This document shows positions 36,501 to 46,559 of a stretch of 64,000 nucleotides of DNA, piece by piece. Position numbers and translations under genes: made by a program. The notes below the pieces were generated by a model. That model was not told the DNA's origin. It did no database searches and was given only the letters and a program-made list of their open reading frames with translations. The stretch comes from Antilocapra americana (taxonomy: Eukaryota; Chordata; Mammalia; Artiodactyla; Antilocapridae), in contig ML661885.1 in the NCBI GenBank assembly GCA_007570785.1, forward strand, positions 17,260,918 through 17,324,917, written 5' to 3'. The number at the start of each line of letters is the position of its first letter. The stretch's first letter is position 1.

Positions 36501-37225
36501 CAGCTATCATGAAAACATGGTGATGATATTAATATTTAATGAACATTTCATACAGCAAACCTCCATATGCTCAATATTTCATAATGTGAACCTCAAGGAA
36601 ATGTAAGTTGCCATAAAGCAATTTTAACAACTTATTTTTTGATATTGGATAAAGTTAATTTTTGAAGGAGTATAATACTTATCACAGTGTCAAAAGCAAG
36701 TGTACAATTAACTCAATCTTTTTTCTCTCTCTTTTTTCTTCCTTCATTTATCCCTTTATTTCCTCTCTCTCTTTCACTGTGTCTTACTAAATGGAGAGTC
36801 CTTTTTGTGGATATTCTATTTTAAGAGACCAAATAGAAATGGAATATTATTAAGTTCCTTTTGAATTTTAAAAAAGTTGAATATCAACTAAGTGAAAAAC
36901 TGATAATGAGTTTAATTGAAAAGAAGACAACCAGCATAAAATCTGTGTGCAGAGGATATGCAGAAGAAAAGCAAATATAATAATAAATCGATTATCTCAG
37001 CAAAGATTGATAACCCCACTGATTATTAAAAACAGAAGGACATGGAACGCAATTGAGTGGTTATTATATAGCTCCCTAACACAATTGTTTGCTTTATTTC
37101 CTTTAAGTTTTAAAGTTATATTTTCTTTTTTACTTCTTAGACTTGTTTTGGTTTACAAATAAGAAAATCAGCTAAAGACCCTTAAAACGTTTAAGGATGT
37201 CTAGAATCAGCATTTTATCTTATGT

Positions 37226-37239
37226 CCACTAGATGGCAG
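37226..37239 (+). promoter_or_regulatory. CTCF-like motif
   Basis: CCACTAGATGGCAG matches the CTCF core CCASYAGRKGGCRS at every position, in single-copy DNA about 2 kb before the first CpG-rich stretch. Not shown to be bound. Confidence 0.45.
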
Positions 37240-39129
37240 GTAGAGGATTCAGAATACCTTTCAGAAGCTATGTGTAAGCTGTTCTCATTTGCAACACTAG
37301 ATGAGAAAACCGATTTGGTTCAAAATAGGACATTTTGGAAATGAGTCTCTTTTTTGTTCACCCTCCTCAATCTCACACACATAGTCTTAAAAAAAAAGGA
37401 CTGGTAAAACTGGTAAAAGGGTGTAGAGTTTCTAATAAGGCTTTCATGTCTTTATCTACAGTTATAGGGTAGAACAACAGAATGCTTGCAAATTTATTTT
37501 CTTTATTGAAAACTGTATAACTAAAATCCAGCAACAAATCTGTATTTGACTAGTTATGTATTTTCGTAAAAACATTTACAATTTTTTTCTGTTTGGGGCA
37601 CCTACAATCTAAAATGTTGTGTTTTCTCTGAATAATCTAAATCCTTTTATTTTCTCAACAAGGAAGGTCCTGTGGATCTCTGTTATGGAAGGGGCAGTTG
37701 GAGATTACATTATAACTTGGCAATCGATGTTCTTTCTTTCTTTTTTTCCTCCCTATCTTCTTTATGATAAGAGAGACTAGGGAAGTAGAGAACTTTAAGA
37801 TTCGTTTTTTTTTTTTCCTCCAGTTTTTATTGGAATCTTTTTTTTTTTGGTCCTGGTTTGAAATGAGGTAGAAAGAATCAAATTTTCTGGTTTGAACACA
37901 TGCCTTTCCGTGGAGGGGTCAAGGCCCTGGAAATGTAAAGGGCCAATCTTTGTTACAGAGGGGTTCATTTCAGAGAAGGGTGTGTTCTACAAAGACAAAT
38001 AGGTCCCACAGATAGTTGCCAAGGGCACCGAATACATCTTTGCATTACACCTTGAACTAGCGTGTTCATATCACCTCTTTTTTATTGTATGTACCATAAA
38101 TGACTGTAAAAGTTTGCAAATCATGCAGAGACCTTGGCAGTCAATACTTCGCAGGAAATCTACAAAGAGAGGAGCTGGGGAAAAGAGATCCAGCTTAGCA
38201 GGTTTACTTTTTTTTTTGGCACAGGAAGCCTAGGTTGACATTGAGAATTAGTGAATGTTCGATTTTTGACAGTGTCTCAGCCAGAGGTGTCTGCAGAGCC
38301 ACTTAATCTGAAATCTTGGTTTTTTCATTTAGATCAACAGGTAATGGAAACACTCCTGTGGCCTTATTTACACGGGTTTACTCTAGGTGCTCATCTGTGA
38401 TGAGGCCATAAAAGAAAGGCTAATTTTTATCTGGGCCAGTGTGTGGGCAAGTAGGGTGCCTAGCTGTGGAGGCCTTGTCTGCAGCTTTTCCGAAGTCTGT
38501 TTTTTAAGAGCCTAGCTCCCCAAAAGAGCCAGGCAAGGGTCTGGAGGTTGCTTTTTAGGATCTACACTGTGTTGGTGATGCTGCGGCTAGGGGGAACACT
38601 AATCAGCTCCCTCCTCCGTGTTTAATCTGCCCATTCTGCGGATTTAGGGAAGGGGAGAGTGTTTGTTTTGCCACTCTAAATTCAAGGCATTAAAGGTGGG
38701 TGCCGGTGGAAAGTGCGACAAACCAAATACAGACGAGGGTACCAAACCCTGGGATTCGGAGACAAACTCCGCTACTGCTCCAGGCCTGAGGACAGACCTC
38801 ATTGAAGTTACTATGGTAGGGTCGGCGACGATGAAATGGCTTAACATCTCCTTTCCCACAGTCGCGGTCCTCGCAGCTTTAAAGCTTCGGCAGTGCCTCG
38901 CTTTGGATTGCGCCAGGGACCAAAGGGCTGTGCTTTTCCAGAGAGAAGACTTGGTTACAGGGCAGTGAGCGGCGGCGGGAGAAAAAGCCCCAGCCCCTAC
39001 ACTCCAAGACAGGATGGCTTTAAACTGTTTCTCTCATACACACACACCCCACCTCCACCCGCAGCGCCCTCCTCTCCGCAACCCCCGACCCCCACGCCAG
39101 TCCCAATGACTGGAATCCTTCACTTCTGA

Positions 39130-39710
39130 TGCAAAAAACATTCATTGGAGTCCAGGGAGTTTCTGAAATTCTGGCGGAGGCTGCTTTATCAGTTGATTCT
39201 CTCCCAGGGTCAAACATAGCCCCAAAGGGTGAGTTGGGGGATGCGCTGAGCTCAGCTCCAGCCTTTGAATTGCCCCTGAAACCCCGTGGCCACTTCCCGC
39301 CCACGGTCCTTTACATCTGAGTGGCTTAGAAGGGGTCCCTGAGCTTTGCCCAATCTACAAAGGACCGGCAGGTGGAGAACTGTGCGACTTCTTTAGTTTT
39401 CCTATTTAATTTTAACCCCCCGGCGGGGAAGCGTGCGTGCGGGTGGGCGGTCATCGCCGCTAACTGCGCCCTCCCGGGCGGTGGCCGGCTCCAATGTGGG
39501 TGCGACGGCTGTGACACCGGGTCAGCAGAGGTGGAGCACCTGGGCAGGAAGTGGCCACCTCCCGTCCGCGTCTGGGGAAGGTTTTGTGCAGGCGGAGGGC
39601 GTGGAACTGCCCTCGGAAACCGGGCCTCTGGGAGCTGAGATCTGCAAGACCTTTTCCCCGCAGGTTCCGCGCGCCCGCGCGCGCCCTCCCCACCACTCTG
39701 CCAGAGGCCA
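39130..39710. promoter_or_regulatory. CpG-rich stretch 1
   Basis: CpG is frequent, densest at 39419-39690 (ggcggggaagcgtgcgtgcg, gcgcgcccgcgcgcgccctc at about 39668), whereas the flanking kilobases are CpG-depleted. Several overlapping frames on both strands are by-products of high G+C. No clear TATA box or splice donor. Likely an unmethylated regulatory or alternative promoter region. Confidence 0.65.
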
Positions 39711-40394
39711 CAGCTTTCCATTCATAGTATCAGAAGCGCTCCTGGGAAAACGCAGAATTTTTATCCAGACGGTCTGGTGTCATTGGGAAGGGGAGAAAAA
39801 ATCATGTAAAAAAAGTTGATCAAAGCCGAAAGGAAAAGCCTAGGTTAAACGAGACATTTAATGGGAAAGCCAGGCAAAGAATTTCATGAAGCCACTTTGC
39901 GGTGTTTAATTTCAGGTTAAAAGCAGATATGACATAAACACATACGTGTGTGATTTCTTCCTAAATACTGACTATTGAAACAGAACTTTGTATTTTCGGA
40001 AAACCTTGCCCTAAAAAATTATTCCGATCTCTTCCTTCTCCTGTTGTTCTGCTCACCTCTACTGCCATGCGTCAGGGGAGACTACTCTCTATAGAGCACA
40101 TTTTTCATTCTCAGCATCATAAACCCATGCCATGGAGAATCGTAATAAATTAGTTTCAAGAACAATACAAGTGATGCTCTAAAGCTGGGTCAGTTGACAT
40201 TGGTTGATTTAGTAAAAACTGCCAAAGCCGTAGCTGAGTCAACCTCTCATACTTTCCTTTAGTTCTCAGAGTCACGTATTTGTCGATTTATTTAGTTACC
40301 TGAAACCACTCCCTACTTGCTGCCAATGCGAGAGGACTGGCAATGTTACACTCTTAGAGATTTTTCTAAGTTGAACAGATGTAATGCTTCCTCT

Positions 40395-40591
40395 GTGCAT
40401 GTTCAGTCACCTCCGACTCTTTGTGACACAACTGTAGCCCGCCAGGCTCCTCTGTCCACAGGATTCTCAGCCAAGAATACTAGAGTAGGTTGTCATTTCC
40501 TCCTCCAGGAGAAATTCCCCACCCAGGGGTGGAACCGTCCTCTCCTGCTTGGCAGGCGGATTCTTTACCACTGAGCCACCTGGGAAGCCCC
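40395..40591 (-). mobile_element. Bov-tA SINE, antisense, with TSD
   Basis: tgtgcatgttcagtcacctc start, Bov-A body with small deletions, head ending accactgagccacctgggaa. Flanks aatgcttcctct (40383-40394) and aatacttccttt (40592-40603) agree at 10/12. It is the only clear transposon between 36.5 and 44.1 kb. Confidence 0.93.
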
Positions 40592-40603
40592 AATACTTCC
40601 TTT

Positions 40604-41729
40604 AGATAATAACTAAGTCTTAACAGAGTTTATACTTCTTGAATGTACTGTCATTTCTCTTCTTATTAGTCAAAATCCTTGTGACAATAAAATTCTCTGG
40701 CAAAAGTTTTACATTTTGTGTCAAAATAATTTTTGATACAGAATATATGATGATCACTTCCTGGTAGATTAGCAATTCTACCACACATGGATGAGAAATT
40801 GATCATCCCAAATCGAACCCACTGACATTAGGGATTGTTAGGAGTGAAATAAACGGAGACATTGGTTTCTCTGCTGGGAACTACAGTTGTCAAGTGGCAT
40901 CAAAGTTTCTGAGAACAGGGATGGACAGTTTCTGACTTCAGACTTTTCAGCCTTTTATGGGAACTGTATATTTCTATTTTGGCAAGAGTAAGACAACTCA
41001 CTATCCAAGTATGTGGAAATATTTTCAAAGAGAATGACCATGGGCGATCTTTAAACGACACACCTGTGAAAGATTTGCATAATAAATACAGCCGGTTAAT
41101 TGTTATTCTGTTGCCTGGGCTGTCTCGGGGAGGGCTTCCTGGAGCGGATTTGGACAGAGGCCGCTTTGGAAACGTGCTTTACAGACCACGTGGGCAATGA
41201 GACCAAAAGAATGTGTTTTGCTCAAGAAGGTAGACCTAAAGAAAATAGTATACGATCTCTCTTCTTTGTTCTGATTTGTGAAACACCAAATACTTGTTTT
41301 TAAAGGAGCCTTTCAGCAAGAGATTCAGAAGGAGGAAACTGAGAAAGTTTAGTAAACCCGATCTAAAAAGAAAAAGAAAAAATATCTAGCCCTTTGATCT
41401 CCCTGGCATTGTTATTACAGTCTTAAAATAACCGCCACCCCCCCGGTCGGAAAAGAAAAGCCGTAGGGATTAAGTAACTGTTTATCTCATGAAGATAATT
41501 ACTTGTTTGACCCGAAGTCATTCATTCCTGAAACCACAAAGTTAAATTGCTGAGATGTTTTTAAGAGCCACTGCTTCTGGCTCTATCGCTTGGTTAGCAA
41601 AAACCTGATCTGGATGACCATCGCATCTCGGATGCGTCTGGGCATCACTTTTCCAAGTCTCAAGTTTGTGACGGTTCCTAGTTTGTGGGAGGAAGAAAGG
41701 AAGTTTTCCATCAGATACGTCTGTAAAGA
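40604..41729. other. Repeat-poor DNA between the CpG islands
   Basis: No transposon or gene recognised. A C-run (accccccccgg) lies near 41438. Confidence 0.5.
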
Positions 41730-41950
41730 GGTACTAAGTGACCGAAGCCACAGGTGGGGAGGTTAACCAGGAAGGAAAACAGGGCTCCCTCTATTTCCCA
41801 GAACTCTGGCGGAGCAAGGTGGTCACCAGCCGCAGGGCAGAAGTTAACCCCAGCGGCCCGAGGTGCAGTTTAACGAGATCGATGCGGCTTCCCCTAGTGG
41901 TGCGGCCGCAGTGCTGTCCCTAGGAACCTACTTAATTCCCTTTAATAATA

Positions 41951-41957
41951 CTTCCGG
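41951..41957 (+). promoter_or_regulatory. ETS/GABP-type motif
   Basis: CTTCCGG is the reverse-strand ETS core (CCGGAAG), common 0-100 bp from start sites in CpG-island promoters. Motif match only. Confidence 0.35.
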
Positions 41958-41973
41958 CCCTTTTCTGGACCTC

Positions 41974-41978
41974 ATTGG
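41974..41978 (-). promoter_or_regulatory. Inverted CCAAT box
   Basis: ctcATTGGctcgg, a CCAAT (NF-Y) motif on the minus strand, 17 bp after the ETS-type motif. NF-Y sites typically lie 60-100 bp upstream of a start site, which would put a plus-strand start near 42.05 kb. Confidence 0.4.
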
Positions 41979-42211
41979 CTCGGGATGAGAGGAGCATTCT
42001 CGGGTCAGGAGGCTTCTCCGCGCTATCGCCTGTCCCAAGGCACCGGCGCAGGGTTGACACCGCCCTGGGCGAGGCGTGACCCAGGGCTGGGAGAGGGATT
42101 GTGTCCGCGGCCCCGGGGGCGCGCTGGGCAGACCGGGGGGTCCTCAGGAGGCGGGAGGCGGAAAAAGGGAACGCCGGCTCCGATGGTCCAGCCGCCGTGC
42201 GCCTCGGCGCG

Positions 42212-42367
42212 ATGGAGGCCTCCAGGAGGCCCGGGGAGAGCCGCTCGGCTTCACGCAGGCAGGAATCCGGGACTCGCCAGCAGCCCGCCGCTCGCCCCGG
42301 GGCCTTGCGAACCGGGAAACGAGCGCGCCGAGGCGGTGGCGGCCTCGCAGCTTTCAGTTTTCATTGA
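42212..42367 (+). CDS. Short Arg-rich ORF with strong Kozak context (uORF candidate)
   Basis: ATG at 42212 has G at -3 and G at +4 (gcgATGG). It opens a 51-codon frame beginning MEASRRPGESRS and ending FSFH at a TGA (42365-42367). Arg, Gly and Ala dominate, as expected from random high-G+C sequence. If a transcript starts upstream, this would be an upstream ORF in the leader. No domain or homologue recognised, so it may well be chance. Confidence 0.15.
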   Translation: MEASRRPGESRSASRRQESGTRQQPAARPGALRTGKRARRGGGGLAAFSFH

Positions 42368-42517
42368 GGCCGCTGGTTACTGTTTAACATCCCCACCCAC
42401 GTTTCAGTTTGTTTAGTAAATCGATCGGACGGTGAGAGTCAGGCCGCTGTTCTGTCGCCATTGAGCCGAGCTAATACCCTCCCAGCATATGGTCTAAAGT
42501 CTCTGCTAGCGATCCAG

Positions 42518-42557
42518 AAAAAAACAAACAAACAAACAAAACAACAACAAAACAACA
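42518..42557 (+). repeat. (CAAA)n/(CAA)n low-complexity tract
   Basis: aaaaaaacaaacaaacaaac continuing as CAA repeats, sharply different from the surrounding G+C-rich island and expected to be unstructured if transcribed. Confidence 0.85.
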
Positions 42558-42581
42558 TCCTTACCCTCGTCTCCCCGATCA

Positions 42582-42590
42582 CCCCGCCCC
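42582..42590 (+). promoter_or_regulatory. GC box (SP/KLF type)
   Basis: CCCCGCCCC followed by a CACCC-like run (accccccacc). A typical SP1/KLF site, within the candidate first exon or its core promoter. Confidence 0.4.
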
Positions 42591-42599
42591 ACCCCCCAC

Positions 42600-42724
42600 C
42601 TTCCACCTCGCCGCTCGCCCGGGACCCCCGCAGCCGGGGCGGGTGGGGGGACCTGCCGTCGGGGGATGCGGCGGCGGCCGCGCGGCTACAGCGACGCGGG
42701 AGCTCCGGGAGCCGCTCCGCGCAG
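42600..42724 (+). other. Candidate first exon ending at a perfect splice donor
   Basis: The sequence CAG|GTAAGT at 42722-42730 matches the metazoan 5' splice consensus completely; exon end 42724, intron start 42725. The upstream limit of the exon is unknown (the start given is arbitrary). An ATG at 42666 (G at -3, C at +4) stays open for 59 bases to the donor (19 codons plus 2 nt, MRRRPRGYSD...), while in unspliced RNA it meets TAA immediately. So the exon may be non-coding leader or may carry a very short N-terminus. Weaker donors lie at 42431/42432 (GTGAGA) and 42949/42950 (GTGAGG), and a minus-strand donor (AGG|GTAAGG) at 42565/42564. Confidence 0.5.
42636..42665 (+). promoter_or_regulatory. 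G-quadruplex-type G tracts
   Basis: Four G-runs (4, 3, 6 and 5 G) separated by 1, 1 and 10 bases, directly before the ATG at 42666. They could fold as a quadruplex in DNA or in the leader RNA. Confidence 0.45.
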
Positions 42725-43099
42725 GTAAGTCTCCCCGCCGCGCCCCCCGAGCCCAGCGGCTGAGCCCCAGCCTGCCGCCCCCCGGCCGAGGTCGGACAGG
42801 AGGACGCTCGGTTCCCCTCCCGCGTCTGCATCGGGGACGCCCGCCCGGGAGGGGCTGAGACTCGGGACCCCCTAGGCCAGAGGAGCTTGAAAGCAGATAC
42901 CCCGAGGCCTCCCACAGCCCGACGTGCGGGGAAGAAGAAAGGGCCGGAGGTGAGGCAGCGGGGGGCATGCGCCAGCCGGTCACTCAGGAAAAGGAGAAAA
43001 TAAAAGTTGGATGTGTTTGGCAGAGGAACTTTCGGTGTCTGTCGGCGAGTCACGTGGTTGCCAGGTCTCTGGGGGCTTTGGTGGAGTTTGTATTTTGTG

Positions 43100-43117
43100 T
43101 GTGTGTGTGTGTGGCCT
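43100..43117 (+). repeat. (GT)n
   Basis: Nine GT units downstream of the donor, in the presumed first intron. Confidence 0.85.
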
Positions 43118-43239
43118 GGGGCCGGGCCAGGGCTTTGGGATATTCTGTGGACCTCAGAGGTTTGTAGGGAGGTGTTTGGCCCTAGAGCATCACCTCAGGC
43201 CTTTCTCAGCCTCTGCCAGTTCTGTGTTAGACACAGTTT

Positions 43240-43267
43240 GATATCTTCAGGTGGATATCTTCAGGTG
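43240..43267 (+). repeat. 14-bp exact tandem duplication
   Basis: gatatcttcaggtg occurs twice in a row (43240-43253 and 43254-43267). Confidence 0.9.
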
Positions 43268-43317
43268 ATGCCTCTGGGGCGATTATATGAAGAATGTAGG
43301 TGTATGTCTTTCTGTCT

Positions 43318-43376
43318 GTCTACATGTATGTACATATATATATGTATATATAAAATCGTTATATATATACATAATT
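43318..43376. repeat. TA-rich/TGTA low-complexity tract
   Basis: atgtatgtacatatatatat and tatatatacat segments. Probably a variable simple repeat. Confidence 0.8.
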
Positions 43377-44103
43377 CAATTTAAATCAGCTTAGCTTCCT
43401 TTGGGAAGAAATGTCCTTTGGAAGCTTGTTTAAACAATGTACAGGTTAAGCAATAATCACTCCATGTCTAACGGGAATAGCCCAGCCTGTGATAAGATCT
43501 TCGAATTGAATGTAAGGGCTTCCTACCTGATATGCTGTTCTTCTAAGACGTGATCTAAACAGCTACAGGACCCTTCTCCAACAAGCAGTCTGCCTTCAGT
43601 CAGCTTTCCTATGAGGGCAGCCCTAGAGAATGCAGACTACAGCCCTGTCCACTTCATGGGATGTCCTGAAAAGGAAACACCTCATCAATAGTAACATTTT
43701 CTGCTTTGTTTTGTTACTTTCTCCTGCTTTTCTGTTCCTTTCATAGTTCATTGATACAATCTTCTTTCCTTCTAGCTAGCATCAGTTTTTCATAATAACC
43801 TTGTTGTCCCCACCCTCTCAGCACTCTTCCTTCTGTTTTCATCTGTTATGCTCAGTACTATCAGTCAAGTCACCTGATCTATTTATTTATTGTGAGTTTG
43901 AAGTCAGTGGCCTAGAAGGATTGGGCTCCTCTCTGGTACCATTTGGGTGAGAAGGTGGAGAAAGAAGGTGGCCAGTAGTGGTAAACTACTTATATTTCAC
44001 TTTTCAAAAGTGTAGATGGAGGGCTGTTTGTTCTTTTTTTCATTCCTCCTCAGCTCCATTTATAGGCCGACAGATAGGGAATGTCATCATGCTTTATGAA
44101 GGT
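43377..44103. other. Single-copy DNA
   Basis: Repeat-poor continuation of the CpG-island flank. No exon recognised. Confidence 0.5.
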
Positions 44104-44293
44104 ATGTGTGTGTTAGTCATTTAGTTATGTCTGATTCTTTGCGACCCCATGCGTTAATTGGCCAGACTCCTCCGTCCACGGAATTCTCCAGGCAAGAATA
44201 CTGGAGTGGTTTGCCATTCACTTCTCTAGAATCAAACCCTGGTCTCCTGCATTGCAGGCAGATTCTTTACCTTCTGAACCACCAGGGAAGCCC
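44104..44293 (-). mobile_element. Bov-tA SINE, antisense
   Basis: tgtgtgtgttagtcatttag start, Bov-A body, shortened junction (cacttctctagaatcaaacc), head ending caccagggaagccc. Confidence 0.93.
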
Positions 44294-44499
44294 TTTTTAA
44301 CTAGACTATGTCTATTAAGATCTCATAAGCATTTTATTCTTCAGTTGTCATTATAAGCATATGGGACAGCAGAAATTAATTTGGGGGATGAAGATTTTTT
44401 TTTTTTACACTTGCATGCAAATAATAACTTTGCGTTCCCTGTTTCTTTGGAAAATTCTTGTTACTTTCTTTGAATTCTAGAAGTACTACTTGCTTATAA

Positions 44500-45370
44500 A
44501 GCAACAAGAAAATTATAGTAAAATATAAAGTGAACCCCCTCTCCTATTCCAGTCCATGTGTGTAACTGCCGTTGATTTGGACTTGTGTTCCTTCATGTGT
44601 ATGGTAGTGGTGGTTTGGTCGCAGTTGTGTCCGACTCTTGTGACCCTGTGGACTGTAGCCCGCAGTCTCCTCTATCCATGGGATTTCTTAGGCAAGAATA
44701 CTGGAGGAGGTTGCCATTTCCTTCTCCCGAGGCTCTTCCCAACCCAGGAATCGAGCCCTGGTCTCCTGCATTGACAGGTGGATTTTTTTTTTTTTTACCA
44801 CTGAGCCATCAGGGATTTCCGCCCATGTATAACCACGGGAATCTTTCATTATTTCAAAAAATATTGGATAATGGCTCATATATCAGTGTTCTGAAGTTTA
44901 CTTTCTTTTAATATTTCTCAAATATTTCTCTGTCAGTATATGAAGATTTCTTTTTAAACATATCTTCCTAATGTAACCAGCCAACCAATATCCCCCAGAA
45001 TATTCACTTGGATTTTACAGTTTCTTACTATTGCAAAGAGTAATGCAGTGGTTATCTGTGTATATTGTCTCTGCAAGAATACTACAGAAGATTTATTCTG
45101 AGAAGAGAATGGCTGATTCCAGGGAGATATTCACTTTAAATTCGATGGATATTGTAAAGACCCTTCCTAAATACCCACAGTGTGGTTATCTTACTCTTGC
45201 CAACACTGGGTGGTAACGATCTGTTTAAAATGTTGCCAGTCTGATTGTTGAAAAGTGGATTTCTCATTAACAGAGTTGGATATTTGGAAATTATATAACC
45301 AGCCCTGTAACATCTGACTTGGAGAGCTAGAGAATTTTGCTTTGAAAATATAGTAATAAAGTGGAAAAGG
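44500..45370 (-). mobile_element. Old L1M 3' region, antisense, with Bov-tA insertion
   Basis: cagtttcttactattgcaaa, gtaatgcagtggttatctgt, tggctgattccagggagata and ttgccaacactgggtggtaa follow the antisense order of an old L1 ORF2 end. Highly decayed; limits approximate. Confidence 0.45.
44605..44823 (-). mobile_element. Bov-tA SINE, antisense
   Basis: ggtggtttggtcgcagttgt start, full body, and a poly-T expansion (44783-44797) inside the tRNA-like head, which ends actgagccatcagggatt. Possible 8-bp TSD catgt(g/a)ta. Confidence 0.93.
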
Positions 45371-45869
45371 AATTAAATACATTTCAAAATATCATTTTAT
45401 TTTGAGCTTGTAAAATAAGCCACTCTATTAGTCACTATCCATTTACTGAATGGCTAGAGATACTGGTGCATACTAAGTGAGAATTTCAATATTACAAACA
45501 TGTGACTCTGGTGAGCCTAATAGTTGCTGTTGTGATTGTGTGGGTCTTGACTTATGTGTTTGCTACCCTTGTAAGTGGATTTACATCCCTAGGGATGAAA
45601 CATAATTTTAAATGAGATATTGTAGTTTGGAGTCCTTAGGAAACTATACATGCAAACAGAACAGCTGAGTGTATAGTGATACATCATTGTATGTACATAC
45701 ATACATCCTTGCTGAATAGCTCTGTCCACTCTACTCATAGAAAATTTCCCCTATTGGTATTAATCAGCTCATACATAGACTCATAAAGTGCCTCAAATAT
45801 GGCTTCCTCTTACTCTTGGGAGAACTATTTAGGAATCTTAATAATACATATGTCTTTTGCTGAAACTTA
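45371..45869. other. Single-copy DNA
   Basis: Nothing recognised. Confidence 0.5.
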
Positions 45870-46095
45870 CTGCATCCTTAATACATGTTACATATTGTTC
45901 TAAGCCTTTCTTATGAATTTTTTTCTCTTATATTCTTTAAACAAATCTATGCAGCTAAACTAATATTCTCCCCATATTTAGATGGGAAAAATGAGGCAGA
46001 GAAATTTAAAAACTTGACTAAGGTCGCACATTTACGGAGGTAAAAACTGGGGATTCAAGTCCAGGCACTGTGACTCTAAGCCCTGAGAGTGATCT
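45870..46095 (-). mobile_element. MIR SINE, antisense
   Basis: tattgttctaagcctttctt, gatgggaaaaatgaggcaga, cttgactaaggtcgcaca, ggggattcaagtccaggcac: a nearly complete antisense MIR. Confidence 0.87.
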
Positions 46096-46387
46096 TGGCA
46101 CCTTCAAGAAGTCCTAGATTGTTCAGTGCACAGGACTGCCCAGCTGAAGGGAACATGAGGAATGATACCCTGATTAGACTCCACAGGCCTTGCCATGTCT
46201 CCTTGTTCTTAACCAAGTATTCCTGGGGGAAAGCACTTCTAGGTCACAAAAGTCTGTAAGGAATAGCAACAACCCTGCTCCATATATGCATATTTGCATG
46301 CTTATATAAGTAACTTTGAAACTCAGTACTATCTTACCCATTCATCATGGATAACCCTTAAAGAAAAACTTTCCCTTTACGACATGG
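46096..46387. other. Single-copy DNA
   Basis: Nothing recognised. Confidence 0.5.
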
Positions 46388-46395
46388 ACTTCCTA

Positions 46396-46551
46396 TTGTT
46401 GTTTAGTGGCCAAGTTGTGCCTGATTCTTTGAGACCCCATAGACTGCAGCATGCCAGTCTTCCCTGTCCTTCTCTATCTCCCAGTTTGCTCAAATTCATG
46501 TCCACTGAGTCAGTGATGCCATCCAAGCATCTTATCCTCTGCTATACTTGT
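46396..46551 (-). mobile_element. BovB 3'-end/Bov-A stub, antisense, with TSD
   Basis: gttgtttagtggccaagttg to aagcatcttatcctctgcta. The 8-base TSD acttccta lies at 46388-46395 and 46552-46559, so it is a complete, strongly truncated insertion rather than a decayed larger one. Confidence 0.88.
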
Positions 46552-46559
46552 ACTTCCTA

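Larger units (their letters stand above)
36501..40382. other. Repeat-poor DNA upstream of CpG islands
   Basis: Almost 4 kb with no recognisable transposon. G+C rises from about 38.5 kb. No frame has convincing coding features. Absence of insertions in such an insertion-rich window suggests regulatory constraint. Confidence 0.5.
41730..43070. promoter_or_regulatory. CpG island 2, probable promoter
   Basis: Dense CpG from about 41.73 kb, strongest at 42.0-42.36 and 42.59-42.97 kb. Within it are an ETS-type CTTCCGG, an inverted CCAAT box, a GC box and a perfect splice donor. It has no TATA box that I can see. This is the architecture of a CpG-island promoter of a housekeeping or developmental gene. 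Gene identity unknown. Confidence 0.78.

Noticed and set aside
39326..39819. Overlapping frames of 83-131 codons on both strands
   Set aside because: By-products of CpG-rich sequence, with no family resemblance.
41985..42416. 143-codon plus-strand frame in the CpG island
   Set aside because: Same compositional effect; no recognisable protein. Only the inner strong-Kozak ATG at 42212 is kept as a low-confidence uORF.
42439..43053. 204-codon minus-strand frame across the CpG island
   Set aside because: High G+C suppresses stops, and the product is low-complexity Pro/Arg/Gly with no domain. It overlaps equally long frames on the plus strand.
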